Positions 1 to 8,403 of a DNA stretch of 64,000 nt are shown here, piece by piece. The notes under the pieces were generated by a model. The model was not told the origin of the DNA and did no database searches. It saw only the letters and a program-made list of their open reading frames with translations. The position numbers and the translations under genes were made by a program. Position 1 is the stretch's first letter. Each line of letters opens with the position of its first letter. The stretch comes from Bradyrhizobium erythrophlei (GTDB taxonomy: Bacteria > Pseudomonadota > Alphaproteobacteria > Rhizobiales > Xanthobacteraceae): assembly GCF_900129505.1 (NCBI RefSeq), contig NZ_LT670818.1, positions 6,481,001 to 6,545,000 on the forward strand, read 5' to 3'.

Positions 1-1
1 C

Positions 2-640
2 GTCATCATTGCCCATGCCGCGCAGGCCACCGGCATCGGGCAATTTTCATTTCGCGGCCGGATTGCCGATCCCTTTGCCGAGCCGGAGCTGTTGACGGTG
101 GCAAGCGCCTTCGAGCGTTTTGCCGGCATTGAGCTGCTAAGCACGGTTGCGGACGGCAAAGGCGATCGCGCGCGGCTTGCCGCGGCCGCGGGGCAAATCG
201 TGCGGATCAGCGATGACGACACCTGGTCGGACATTTTCAGCAAGGTGCTGGTCGAGCATGTCGAACCAAGGCTGGGGCAGGGGCGCTTGACCATCCTGTT
301 CGAATATCCGGTTCCCGAAGCGGCGCTGGCGCGCGCGAAACCGTCCGACCCTCGCGTGGCCGAACGCTTCGAGGTCTATGCCTGCGGCGTCGAGCTCGCC
401 AACGGGTTTGGCGAACTGACCGACGCGCGCGAACAGCGGCTTCGCTTCGTGAAGGCGATGGACGAAAAACAGCGGCGCTATCACGAGCGCTACCCGCTCG
501 ACGAGGAATTTCTCGCCGCGGTTGCGGCAATGCCGCAGGCCAGCGGCGTCGCGCTAGGCTTCGACCGGCTGGTGATGCTGGCCAGCGGCGCAATCAGGAT
601 CGATCAGGTGGTGTGGACGCCGCCCGCAGGTGATGCATGA
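2..640 (+). CDS. epmA: EF-P--lysine lysyltransferase EpmA, C-terminal part
   Basis: EpmA (GenX/PoxA/YjeA) is a shortened class II lysyl-tRNA synthetase that attaches (R)-beta-lysine to a conserved lysine of elongation factor P. The frame is open from base 2, so the 5' end lies outside the window; about 212 residues are visible. They include the class IIb core segment VELANGFGELTD and the motif-3 region GVALGFDRLVML close to the C-terminus, as in EpmA. The stop overlaps the start of epmB by 4 bases (ATGA), so the two steps of EF-P modification are translationally coupled. A full lysyl-tRNA synthetase is the alternative, but the epmB neighbour decides for EpmA. Confidence 0.92.
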   Translation, partial: VIIAHAAQATGIGQFSFRGRIADPFAEPELLTVASAFERFAGIELLSTVADGKGDRARLAAAAGQIVRISDDDTWSDIFSKVLVEHVEPRLGQGRLTILFEYPVPEAALARAKPSDPRVAERFEVYACGVELANGFGELTDAREQRLRFVKAMDEKQRRYHERYPLDEEFLAAVAAMPQASGVALGFDRLVMLASGAIRIDQVVWTPPAGDA

Positions 641-1755
641 GCAATATCGATTTCAACAAGAGCCCCGTCAATTTCAAGCCGACCGCGGCGTTGCGTGATC
701 CCACCGAACTGGTCGCCCACGGTCTCGCATCCGTCGCGGATCTTCCCGATCTCGAAAAGGTCGCGGCGCGCTACGCGATCGCGGTGACGCCGGCCATCGC
801 CGCGCTGATCGACCCCGATGATCCCAACGATCCGATCGCGCGGCAGTTCATTCCGAGCGGCGAGGAATTGGTGACCGGGGAGGGCGAGACCGCCGATCCG
901 ATCGGCGATTACCCGCATTCGCCGGTCTCCGGCATCGTGCACCGCTATCCCGATCGGGTGCTGTTCAAGCTGGTGCACGTCTGCGCGGTCTACTGCCGGT
1001 TCTGCTTCCGCCGAGAGATGGTCGGTCCGGGCAAGGGGACCGCGCTCTCGCAGGGCGCATACGATAACGCCCTGGCTTACATCCGCGCGCATCCGGAGAT
1101 CTGGGAAGTCATCCTGACCGGCGGCGATCCCCTGATGCTGTCGCCGCGTCGGCTCGCCGAGATCATGGCCGACCTCGCCGGCATCGATCACGTCAGGATC
1201 ATCCGGATTCACACCCGTGTGCCGGTCGCCGAGCCCCAGCGTATCAGCGCCGAGATGATCGCCGCATTGAAGGTCGAGGGCGCAACCACCTGGGTTGCGC
1301 TGCACGCCAACCATGCCCGGGAATTGACCGGCAAGGCCCGCGCCGCCTGCGCCGACATCATCGACGCCGGCATCCCGATGGTCAGCCAGTCGGTGCTTTT
1401 GCGCGGTGTCAATGACAATGCGGTGGCGCTGGAAGCGTTGATGCGGGCCTTTGTCGAATGCCGTATCAAGCCCTATTATCTGCATCATGGCGATCTGGCG
1501 CCCGGAACAGCCCATTTGCGGACCACGCTCGAGCAAGGCCAGGAGCTGATGCGAGACTTGCGGGGGCGGGTCTCCGGATTATGCCAGCCGGATTACGTCC
1601 TCGACATTCCCGGCGGCCACGGCAAGTCGCCGGTCGGTCCGGTCTATGTGTCGCCGGCAAATTCTTTTTCGGGAGAACGTGAACGGGAAGCGGAAACGCG
1701 CTATCGTATTACCGACTACTGCGGTGACGTTCATCTCTATCCTCCGAAGTCATGA
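637..1755 (+). CDS. epmB: EF-P beta-lysylation protein EpmB (lysine 2,3-aminomutase)
   Basis: This 372-residue radical-SAM, PLP-dependent aminomutase converts L-alpha-lysine to (R)-beta-lysine, the substrate of EpmA. The 4Fe-4S cysteine triad is in HVCAVYCRFC (Cys116, Cys120, Cys123). The SAM-binding glycine motif is ILTGGDPL near residue 160. The C-terminal GGHGKSPVGP near residue 330 holds the likely PLP lysine. Length matches the EpmB/KamA family. It overlaps epmA by 4 bases, so the pair is an operon. A catabolic KamA is possible from the family alone but is unlikely next to epmA. Confidence 0.93.
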   Translation: MSNIDFNKSPVNFKPTAALRDPTELVAHGLASVADLPDLEKVAARYAIAVTPAIAALIDPDDPNDPIARQFIPSGEELVTGEGETADPIGDYPHSPVSGIVHRYPDRVLFKLVHVCAVYCRFCFRREMVGPGKGTALSQGAYDNALAYIRAHPEIWEVILTGGDPLMLSPRRLAEIMADLAGIDHVRIIRIHTRVPVAEPQRISAEMIAALKVEGATTWVALHANHARELTGKARAACADIIDAGIPMVSQSVLLRGVNDNAVALEALMRAFVECRIKPYYLHHGDLAPGTAHLRTTLEQGQELMRDLRGRVSGLCQPDYVLDIPGGHGKSPVGPVYVSPANSFSGEREREAETRYRITDYCGDVHLYPPKS

Positions 1756-1762
1756 TCGAGTG

Positions 1763-1975
1763 ATGCCGGAGGGTGAGGTCGCGCCAGAGCCGCCGGAGGA
1801 GGATGGCAACCGAAACCTCGAGAACGTGACGATGCTTGGTTTCCTTGTCGTACTGGTGGCCGCCGGAATCTGGTGGCTTGGCACGATGGCGGACGTTCGA
1901 AAGGCTCAGGACTGCGCGGCAGCGCATGATCCGCCGAAGTGCAAGCGGTCTGGCCAAAAGATCGTGCGCTCTTGA
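1763..1975 (+). CDS. small single-span membrane protein
   Basis: A 70-residue protein just downstream of epmB on the same strand. I chose the ATG 8 bases after the epmB stop; an earlier in-frame start would lie inside epmB. An acidic N-terminus (about 27 residues) is followed by one hydrophobic span (LGFLVVLVAAGIWWLG) and a short tail with two cysteines and basic residues. No family was recognised. It may be read through from epmB, but nothing ties it to EF-P modification. Confidence 0.55.
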   Translation: MPEGEVAPEPPEEDGNRNLENVTMLGFLVVLVAAGIWWLGTMADVRKAQDCAAAHDPPKCKRSGQKIVRS

Positions 1976-2114
1976 TATAATATATTTAGAGCGCGATCGG
2001 ACGCAAAACCGGATACCATTTTTGCTCATCGCGCTCTGGACGCCGCAACTGGGCGACGATCGAAATGCCCGACCGGGCGCGATAGACGCATTTCTCTGAA
2101 ATGGGAGAAACAAG

Positions 2115-2420
2115 ATGAAGAAAATACCCAAGAAAAAGATGCAAAAAATGCAGAACAAGATCGCGACAAACCTGATCGCGGCGACAGCTTTCATGGTCCT
2201 GCTCGGCGGCCCGGCGGCCATTGCGCAGACCGGTGGAGGCGCCGGATCGCAGGGAGCGGCAGGTCAGAGCCCGGTCGGCCGCGAAGCCCCGGTCGGCCAC
2301 CGTCAGCCGCGGGCCGACCAGGTGCCGTCGGAAAAAAACCTCAGCGATCCGAACAATCCCGCCAACAAGGAGGACCTGGCCCTCGACCGCAAGATCAAGA
2401 GCATTTGCCGCGGTTGCTAG
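2115..2420 (+). CDS. small secreted hypothetical protein
   Basis: A 101-residue protein with a strongly basic start (MKKIPKKKMQK), a hydrophobic stretch and a likely signal-peptidase site after AAIAQ near residue 38, so probably periplasmic. The mature part is Gly/Pro-rich, then charged, and ends in a two-cysteine tail (SICRGC). The start is preceded by a purine-rich GGGAGAAACAAG. No known domain was recognised. It converges with the DAHP synthase gene on the other strand. Confidence 0.6.
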   Translation: MKKIPKKKMQKMQNKIATNLIAATAFMVLLGGPAAIAQTGGGAGSQGAAGQSPVGREAPVGHRQPRADQVPSEKNLSDPNNPANKEDLALDRKIKSICRGC

Positions 2421-2481
2421 CAGCACCGCGGGCGGCGAGGCGCGAACACGATACGCCTGCCGCGCGGTCGGTATGGCGAGC

Positions 2482-3567
2482 CTAGGCCGAACGCTCCCGG
2501 AATGCGCGGCGTTGCCCGTCCCGTCTTGCCGCAACGGCGTCGGCGAGCAGGGTCAGTGCCGGCACCGTGGTTTCCCAGTCGATGCAGCCATCGGTAATGC
2601 TCTGCCCGTAGGTCAGCGGCGTGCCCGGCACCACATCCTGGCGGCCCGCGACCAGATTGCTCTCGATCATGACGCCCATGATGCGCTGCTCGCCGGCCGA
2701 TATCTGGCGGGCGATATCGGCCACCACCAGCGGTTGGTTCTCGGGCTTCTTGCCGCTGTTGGCGTGACTGGCATCGATCATGAGCCGCTGGATCACGCCT
2801 GAACGGGCGAGTTCGGCCGCGGCGGCATCAACGCTCGAATGGTCATAGTTCGGCTGGCCGCCGCCGCGCAGAATGATGTGGCAATCCGCGTTGCCGGTCG
2901 TCGCCGCGATCGCCGAGCGTCCGCCCTTGGTCACCGCCATGAAATGGTGGGCATGCGATGCCGACTTCACTGCATCGGCGGCGATGCGCACGTTGCCGTC
3001 GGTCCCGTTCTTGAAGCCGACCGGGCTGGACAGTCCGGAAGCGAGCTCACGATGAATCTGGCTCTCGGTCGTGCGCGCGCCGATCGCCGCCCATGTCACC
3101 AGATCGGCGATGTATTGCGGCGTCGTGAGATCGAGAAACTCGGTGCCGGCCGGCAGACCGAGATTGTTCACGGCCGACAGAACGTTCCGGGCGAGCCGCA
3201 GTCCCTTGTTGATGTTGAAGCTGCCGTCGAGGTCTGGATCGTTGATCAGGCCCTTCCATCCCACCGTGGTGCGCGGTTTCTCGAAATAGACGCGCATGAC
3301 GATCTCGAGCCGGTCGGCCAGCCGTTCACGCATGGTGGCGAGGCGTTCGGCGTACGCCACCGCCGCGACGGGATCGTGGACCGAACAGGGACCGACGATG
3401 ACGAGGAGGCGATCATCGGTTCCGTTGAGGATGGATTTGATGGCGTTACGCGCCGCCAAGACGACGCGCGTTGCGGTCAGGGTACGCGGGATCTCGCGCA
3501 TCACCTCTTCCGGAGTATTGAGTTCTTTTATTTCCTGGATTCGAAGGTCGTCGGTCGTACTCAACAC
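2482..3567 (-). CDS. aroG: 3-deoxy-7-phosphoheptulonate (DAHP) synthase, class I
   Basis: Condenses phosphoenolpyruvate and erythrose 4-phosphate to DAHP, the first step of the shikimate route to Phe, Tyr and Trp. The 361-residue length fits class I (AroF/G/H). Motifs in order: GPCSVHD, KPRTTVGWKG, GTEFLD, IGARTTESQ, SSPVGFKNGTDG and the C-terminal IDASHANSGK metal/phosphate region. I chose the GTG at 3567 because CAGGAG sits 8 bases upstream; a longer in-frame ORF runs back through the terminator and has no such site. A terminator hairpin and an aromatic-rich leader ORF lie just upstream, pointing to transcription attenuation. Which feedback isozyme this is cannot be told here; the symbol is a family-level choice. 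Confidence 0.93.
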   Translation of the reverse strand: MLSTTDDLRIQEIKELNTPEEVMREIPRTLTATRVVLAARNAIKSILNGTDDRLLVIVGPCSVHDPVAAVAYAERLATMRERLADRLEIVMRVYFEKPRTTVGWKGLINDPDLDGSFNINKGLRLARNVLSAVNNLGLPAGTEFLDLTTPQYIADLVTWAAIGARTTESQIHRELASGLSSPVGFKNGTDGNVRIAADAVKSASHAHHFMAVTKGGRSAIAATTGNADCHIILRGGGQPNYDHSSVDAAAAELARSGVIQRLMIDASHANSGKKPENQPLVVADIARQISAGEQRIMGVMIESNLVAGRQDVVPGTPLTYGQSITDGCIDWETTVPALTLLADAVAARRDGQRRAFRERSA

Positions 3568-3602
3568 GGCTGTGGCTCCTGTTTTTGAGAAACCCGCCGG
3601 CC

Positions 3603-3631
3603 AAATAAAAAAGCCGCCAGGTCTGACGGCT
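3603..3631 (-). terminator. intrinsic terminator (attenuator) before DAHP synthase
   Basis: On the minus strand an 8-bp stem (AGCCGTCA pairing with TGGCGGCT, one G-U pair) with a GACC loop is followed by TTTTTTATTT. It lies between the leader ORF stop (3656) and the structural start (3567). A terminator inside the 5' leader of a biosynthetic gene is the hallmark of attenuation. Confidence 0.8.
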
Positions 3632-3655
3632 GTTCGGACTTCCTGCTGCAATTTT

Positions 3656-3736
3656 TCAGATTGAGCGCGATCCTCCCACCGCCAGCGAGCTGTCGAAGCT
3701 AAAATACCAAAAATAGCTGGTGGCGATGGTGATCAT
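3656..3736 (-). CDS. aromatic-rich leader peptide of DAHP synthase
   Basis: A 26-codon ORF whose residues 7-14 read SYFWYFSF: two Tyr, three Phe and one Trp in eight codons, the three end products of the pathway controlled by the next gene. Its stop lies 25 bases before the attenuator stem. The upstream promoter places the start point on the A of the ATG, so the ORF would be leaderless. This is the expected layout for ribosome-mediated attenuation: stalling on scarce Phe/Tyr/Trp-tRNA would favour an antiterminator. The short length means it is absent from most annotations. Confidence 0.75.
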   Translation of the reverse strand: MITIATSYFWYFSFDSSLAVGGSRSI

Positions 3737-3771
3737 GGCGGCTCTATAGCCCGATCATTCGGGCTTGTCAT
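3736..3771 (-). promoter_or_regulatory. sigma70-type promoter of the leader-DAHP synthase unit
   Basis: Minus strand: -35 ATGACA (3771-3766), 17-base spacer, -10 TATAGA (3748-3743). The expected start point, 7 bases downstream, is 3736, the first base of the leader ORF. The spacer contains the palindrome GCCCGAATGATCGGGC, which could be an operator or chance. Confidence 0.65.
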
Positions 3772-3797
3772 CCCCCAAATTGAACCATCCGGCTGGT

Positions 3798-4370
3798 TCA
3801 GGTTTTGCGTGCCGCGAGCGCCACGCCGATCAGCGAGGCGCCGCCGAACAAGAGATTGATGCCTACCAAAAGGCCGATCGCCCATTCCGCCGAGCCGGGC
3901 AGCCCGGTGATGATCATCGCCGAGATCAGGATGTCCAGGACGCCGGAGAACAGCATCCAGGTCCAGCGCTCGGACAATTCGCGGCGGTGCTCGAGCGCAT
4001 ACATGATGGTCGCGACGCCTTCGGCGAGAAAATAGGCGCCGATCACGATCGTGAGCGTCAGGACGCCCTGCGCCGGCCTGGTCAGCAGGATGAGGCCAGC
4101 GCCGATGGCGAGCACGGCCGAGAGCAGCGACCACCAGAAGCCCGGCATTTGCCGCGCCCAGAACGTCATGGCCAGTCCAGCCGCGCCCGAGATCAGAAAC
4201 ATCCAACCAAGGAAGATCGTGAAGGCTAGGCTCGCGATCAGCGGCGCAATCATCGCCGCGAGGCCGAGGACGGCGAGCAGAATGCCTTCGATCAAGAACG
4301 CCTTCCAGTGCTCGTGCACCGCGGAGCGCATTTCGGATTGCAGCCTGGTGATGTCCTGGGGAAGGGTCAT
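3798..4370 (-). CDS. HdeD family membrane protein (DUF308)
   Basis: A 190-residue inner-membrane protein with about six hydrophobic spans in pairs, typical of HdeD/DUF308 acid-resistance proteins (segments such as LAMTFWARQMPGFWW and the C-terminal NLLFGGASLIGVALAAR). I chose the ATG at 4370, which has AGGAG 7 bases upstream, over an upstream ATG. In Escherichia coli HdeD helps acid resistance at high cell density; the role here is inferred from the family only. Its stop lies inside a hairpin (3781-3800) that may end the transcript. Confidence 0.85.
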   Translation of the reverse strand: MTLPQDITRLQSEMRSAVHEHWKAFLIEGILLAVLGLAAMIAPLIASLAFTIFLGWMFLISGAAGLAMTFWARQMPGFWWSLLSAVLAIGAGLILLTRPAQGVLTLTIVIGAYFLAEGVATIMYALEHRRELSERWTWMLFSGVLDILISAMIITGLPGSAEWAIGLLVGINLLFGGASLIGVALAARKT

Positions 4371-4469
4371 AGCAAGTCTCCTGATCTGGCTACGCAGCAA
4401 CATGACGCCCGAATGTGACGCCGCAATATAGCCTGGGCCAACTCCGCCGGGGCAACTTTGTTCGAAGCC

Positions 4470-5507
4470 CTAGCCCCGACTCGACGTGGACGAAAAACCC
4501 GTGGCCGCGGTGCGGATCCGGTTGCGGCCGAGGATGTAGATCGCCGTGGTCACCACCAACAGCGCGCTGCCGACCAGGATGGAGGTCAGGCCGATCGGAA
4601 CGAGGACGAGCGCGACATTGCGCTCGGGATTGACCAGCCAATGGTGGATGGAGGTCAGTACGAATGTGAGCCCGATAAATCCGGCGCCGCCGCCGGCCAC
4701 AAGGAGGGCCCACATCCGCCGCAGCTGGCTCAGCCGCTCACGGGCGATTTCGGTGCGCGGGGCCTGATGGCGGCCGACGCGCCGCACCAGGCGAAAGGCG
4801 AAGCCGATCGATGAGAATCCGATCAGCACGCTGGCCATTCCCAGCATCAGCCTCATGGTTGGACTGATATCGGCATTCTGCTGCAGCGTCAGCAGCGGGA
4901 AATCAAAAGCGGAATGCAGCGCTACCGGTGCAAACAGCATCAGAACGCGGCTCGAGATCCGCGCCCAGTCGCGGTGATGGCGGTGCGCGCCGAGCGCGGT
5001 CCCGGATCGGCCGAGCGCGAGATAGGCGCCGGCGATGATGCCGAGCGCGCCGTGGAAAGGTACTGTCAGGACGCTGCGCAACGCGGCCAGCGATCGCCAC
5101 ATCTCCGCGTGCTGCACGAGATAGGCGAGGTTTTCGTAGGCTGCGAAGCCGAGCCCCGCTGCTGCACCATAAACCACCGTGTCCATCGGGTCGGCGAACG
5201 CCCGCCGCCGTGCCGAGACCGCGACGATGACGAGAATCTTGACCGCTTCCTCGGGCAGGGCGACCCCGAACACGGAATGCAGGACCTGCGCAACCCAGGG
5301 GTTTTCGGGAGCAGCGAGGATTTTCGCGAACGGCGCACGCGCCAGCCCGAGCAGCGAAATGCTGGCGGCGCCGAGAAAAAACGCGGTCCAGACCTTGGCC
5401 GGCGGACCGGGGCGTTCGCCCGCCGCGATCACGAGCCACAGGATCAGCAGCGCGGGCGCCACCGCGGCCGTTCCGATAGCGGTCGGAAGGGATGCAAGCA
5501 TGTTCAT
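4470..5507 (-). CDS. PrsW-like intramembrane metalloprotease
   Basis: A roughly 345-residue polytopic membrane protein with the PrsW/CPBP-like signature motifs: PEEAVK (Glu-Glu of the active site), GFAAYEN about 35 residues later, then VPFHGALGIIAGAYLA and HSAFDFPL, which supply the metal-binding histidines. PrsW in Bacillus cleaves an anti-sigma factor; the substrate here is unknown. About eight spans are visible. The start is uncertain: 5507 (MNMLASLP) begins with a hydrophobic segment, while an in-frame ATG at 5603 would add an atypical N-terminus. Confidence 0.8.
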   Translation of the reverse strand: MNMLASLPTAIGTAAVAPALLILWLVIAAGERPGPPAKVWTAFFLGAASISLLGLARAPFAKILAAPENPWVAQVLHSVFGVALPEEAVKILVIVAVSARRRAFADPMDTVVYGAAAGLGFAAYENLAYLVQHAEMWRSLAALRSVLTVPFHGALGIIAGAYLALGRSGTALGAHRHHRDWARISSRVLMLFAPVALHSAFDFPLLTLQQNADISPTMRLMLGMASVLIGFSSIGFAFRLVRRVGRHQAPRTEIARERLSQLRRMWALLVAGGGAGFIGLTFVLTSIHHWLVNPERNVALVLVPIGLTSILVGSALLVVTTAIYILGRNRIRTAATGFSSTSSRG

Positions 5508-6047
5508 CGGGACCCCAGATATGCCATTTTTCTCGGTAGTCCACCGCTCGAAAAGCGCAACGTGCGGCTGCAAGTCACGGGCCAGCCCAGTGTCTGGCCG
5601 CATGCGCCGGTCAGCAACCCCAGCAGATATATTTCGACCACGCGCGCGCGTCCTCGGCGTCGATCGAACCCCATACGTTTTGTGCCGTCGCCCGCGGCCT
5701 TGGATACCGGGACGGCGCGCTATGGCCGCGGCGCGGCAGTCGCGGGCGTAGCGGCCGGTGGCGCGGCCTTGTCATACGAGCCTCGCGTCCGGGTTCGAGA
5801 TGGGCTTGCAGTCCGGCGTCTGCGCGGTGGCGCTCTGGCACAGCGTGCAAATCGCAGTGGAAAGGAATTCGTTCCGGCCCCTTAATGCGTTGGTGGAGCC
5901 GGACGGGCAACGTGGATATTCTGGATTACCAAGTCAAATCAACGAGATTGCTAGATTTATTGAGGCAAACTGCACGCAATCGCAGGGCATGTCTATCGCT
6001 CGTTCCGTAGCCGGCCGCATGCAGCGGAGGCGGGCACCGGTGGCCAC
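5508..6047. other. intergenic region, no convincing gene
   Basis: About 540 bases between the PrsW-like gene and the DUF2061 gene. The only protein-like stretch is a minus-strand open frame around 5766-5930 that ends in CTLCQSATAQTPDCKP..., but it has no start codon. It may be the degraded end of a secreted-protein gene. Nothing else stands out. Confidence 0.4.
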
Positions 6048-6311
6048 GTGATAGTTTGTGGTATCGACGAGGTGGAGGCGCGCCGGGTGGTTCTATTTCG
6101 TGGAGCAGAGACGCACGCACGGTCGGTTCTCAAGGCCATCAGTTGGCGCGCCCTCGGGACGCTCGATACCTTCGCGATCAGCTGGCTCTTGACGGGCAGG
6201 GTCGAGATCGCCGGCTCGATTGCTGGCCTCGAGATCGTCACCAAGATCGCCTGGTATTATCTGCACGAGCGTGTCTGGGCGGCAATCCATTGGGGTCGGC
6301 GTCAAAATTGA
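6048..6311 (+). CDS. DUF2061 family membrane protein
   Basis: An 87-residue protein starting at a GTG. From residue 25 it matches the DUF2061 pattern: RSVLKAISWRALGTLDTF, a first membrane span, a Gly-rich turn, then a second span and KIAWYYLHERVW. DUF2061 proteins are small two-span membrane proteins, sometimes fused to sulfate-assimilation or kinase proteins; their function is unknown. It stands alone here, converging with the M20 hydrolase. Confidence 0.8.
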   Translation: MIVCGIDEVEARRVVLFRGAETHARSVLKAISWRALGTLDTFAISWLLTGRVEIAGSIAGLEIVTKIAWYYLHERVWAAIHWGRRQN

Positions 6312-6329
6312 GACGAAGTCGCGCGTCCT

Positions 6330-7562
6330 TCATCCCGCCAGCAGCCGCCGGCAGGCCTCGACAAAGACCCGAGCACCCGTGACGATATCGGCGTCGTCGG
6401 TGTTCTCATGCCAGTGATGACTGATGCCGCCGATCGACGGCACGAACAGCATGCCGGCGGGCATGATGGAGGCGAGAACCTGGGCGTCGTGACCGGCGCC
6501 GCTGGGCATGCGGATCGAGCTGCCGTCGGCAAAGATGGCGCCCGCCGCTTCGATGGCCCGCTGGAACCCGGCGTCCATGATGGCCGGCGCGCCGGTGCGA
6601 AGACACTCGAGCGCGACACTGCAGCGGCCATGTGCGGTGACTTCGGCGGCCATGCTCCGCAGCAGCCCTTCCAGGCGCTCGATCACGGCGGGGTCATCGT
6701 CGCGAATCTGGAACAGCATTTCCGCGGCTCCCGGAATGATGCTCGGCGCACCCGGATCGAGCGTGATCCGGCCGGTGGTCCAGACCGTGCGCGGCCCGCA
6801 TTGTGCCGGGAAGTTGTCGTCGATGGCGACGCAAAACCTCGCCAGCGCCAAGCCGGCGTCCTTGCGAACGTCCATGCGGGTCGTGCCGGCGTGATTCTGT
6901 TCGCCGCTGAATGTGATCCGGTATTGCCAGATGCCGACGATGGAGGTGACGACGCCGATCTTCAGGCCGCCGCTTTCGAGCGTCTCGCCTTGCTCGATAT
7001 GTGCCTCGATATATCCGGCATGCCGCCCGGGTTCGGCCCGCGCCCGCGGCCGTCCCGCCAGACCCACATCTCGCAGCGCATCCCGCATGCTGCGGCCGCT
7101 GCTGCGGTCGCGCGCGGCGTCAATGTCCGCTTCAGTCACGCCGCCGACGTAAGACCGGCTGCCAAGGAAACTTCCAAAATGCCCTTCCTCGTCGCACCAT
7201 GCCGCGACTTCAACGGCCCCTTTCGCGTTCGGGTCGGAGTTGATCACGCGCGCGGCCTCGAGCGCATAGACGACGCCGAGCGGCCCATCGAGCCAACCCG
7301 CAAAATTCTGGCTCTCCAGATGCGAGCCGGCCAAGAGCTTTGGTCCGGGTTTTGCGCTGGTGCCCAGCACGTTGCCGATGCCGTCGATATCGGCAACGAG
7401 GCCCGCCTCGGGGAGCCGCTGCGCCAGCCACTGCAGCGAGCGCATATGTGGTTCGGAGAAAGTCGGCTTGTGAACCCCGGTCTTGTAGGCGCCAATGGCA
7501 CGCAGCGCATTGAGATCCGCAAGGACGCGGGCGCCGTCGACGTCGGAGCGATGGTTGGGCAT
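6330..7562 (-). CDS. M20-family Zn hydrolase (N-carbamoyl amino acid / allantoate amidohydrolase type)
   Basis: A 410-residue dinuclear zinc amidohydrolase of the HyuC/AllC/beta-ureidopropionase group, which cleave carbamoyl or ureido amides. Visible metal and catalytic segments: GSHLES (usual form GSHLD), WLDGPLGV, CDEEG, EAHIEQG, NHAGTTRMD in the lid domain, GAGHDAQ, and GISHHWHENTD near the end. The first motif has Glu where most relatives have Asp; that residue usually orients the first metal ligand. Substrate cannot be told from sequence. It stands alone, and the start at 7562 fits family length. Confidence 0.85.
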   Translation of the reverse strand: MPNHRSDVDGARVLADLNALRAIGAYKTGVHKPTFSEPHMRSLQWLAQRLPEAGLVADIDGIGNVLGTSAKPGPKLLAGSHLESQNFAGWLDGPLGVVYALEAARVINSDPNAKGAVEVAAWCDEEGHFGSFLGSRSYVGGVTEADIDAARDRSSGRSMRDALRDVGLAGRPRARAEPGRHAGYIEAHIEQGETLESGGLKIGVVTSIVGIWQYRITFSGEQNHAGTTRMDVRKDAGLALARFCVAIDDNFPAQCGPRTVWTTGRITLDPGAPSIIPGAAEMLFQIRDDDPAVIERLEGLLRSMAAEVTAHGRCSVALECLRTGAPAIMDAGFQRAIEAAGAIFADGSSIRMPSGAGHDAQVLASIMPAGMLFVPSIGGISHHWHENTDDADIVTGARVFVEACRRLLAG

Positions 7563-7818
7563 GGAGCGTCCCTCAGAATGAGGCTTGTGATCATTGTCGA
7601 AGCCAGGGCGTTGGTTGTGATTTCAATCCCGACCATCGTTAGCAGTTTTCTTATGACCGCCGGCCGAGATAATCTTTGACAAGATCGGCGCTGCTCTGGC
7701 GGGCCGTTCAATCGGTGACCCATCGGGTCGCTTTATTGACCCGGGCACACCTCAAAATCACCACAGATGTACTGGAACAACTTTCGTCAAGTTTTATTGA
7801 GTACGGATTTCCTGAGGC

Positions 7819-8364
7819 GTGGAGTTTGTCATGGGTAGGTCCAGCCGGGCGCCCGCTTTGTCCGTGGTGAAAGACGCGCCCCGGCACATGCAATCTCCTG
7901 CAGCCGCCAGCACACCACCTTCTCCCGAGCCTCTCGAGCGAAAGCCAGAATTATCCGGCCTGCTCGAGCGTGCCGCGATCGCTGCAAAGCAAATGAGGTA
8001 CTTTGGGTTGGTCGCTCAGAGGTCGTCTTTCGATGAACTGGTGCCATCTGCGGAGCGTGCGGGGTTCGCTTTGTTCAATGAGGTTACCAACCGGAAACAA
8101 GCCAAGTTTCGGTGGGCCGCAGGCGAACCCGATTTTATCTTTGACGTTTCGTTCGAGCATCCGGACAGAGCTTCGGTCATCGCAGAGTCGTGCCGAGATA
8201 TTTTCGGTATTGTTTTAGTGAGCGACTCGCGCAGTCCTAATATTTCGGTCGAAACGAAGCCTTGGCTGGGAAACGAAGAGCTGGGCCGTAACGCACTGCT
8301 TTTTCGGGATGTATTGCTGATGTTCCCGGACTTCGATGGAACGCCGGCGTGGGCAAAATATTGA
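7819..8364 (+). CDS. hypothetical protein
   Basis: A 181-residue protein with a low-complexity Pro/Ala/Ser-rich N-terminus (about 45 residues) and an ordered part from about residue 50 (ERAAIAAKQMRYFGLV, FDVSFEHPDRASVIAESCRDIFGIVLVSD). No signal peptide, membrane span or known family was recognised. Start may be 7819 or 7831. The composition is protein-like and no overlapping frame is better. Confidence 0.55.
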   Translation: MEFVMGRSSRAPALSVVKDAPRHMQSPAAASTPPSPEPLERKPELSGLLERAAIAAKQMRYFGLVAQRSSFDELVPSAERAGFALFNEVTNRKQAKFRWAAGEPDFIFDVSFEHPDRASVIAESCRDIFGIVLVSDSRSPNISVETKPWLGNEELGRNALLFRDVLLMFPDFDGTPAWAKY

Positions 8365-8403
8365 GAAAAGTGCGGAATCCATGCGGCGGTTCGACGCTCG
8401 CCT

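Noticed and set aside
604..1536. A 310-codon open frame on the minus strand over epmB
   Set aside because: It is antisense to a well-supported radical-SAM gene and its translation is low-complexity with no domain; high GC makes such shadows common.
3798..4206. Minus-strand alternative frame at 3,733-4,206
   Set aside because: Overlaps the HdeD gene in another frame, with no membrane pattern of its own.
5611..5910. Minus-strand ORF of 99 codons after the PrsW gene
   Set aside because: Arg/Pro-rich and without motifs. A neighbouring frame ends in a more protein-like stretch but has no start, so the region is listed only as intergenic.
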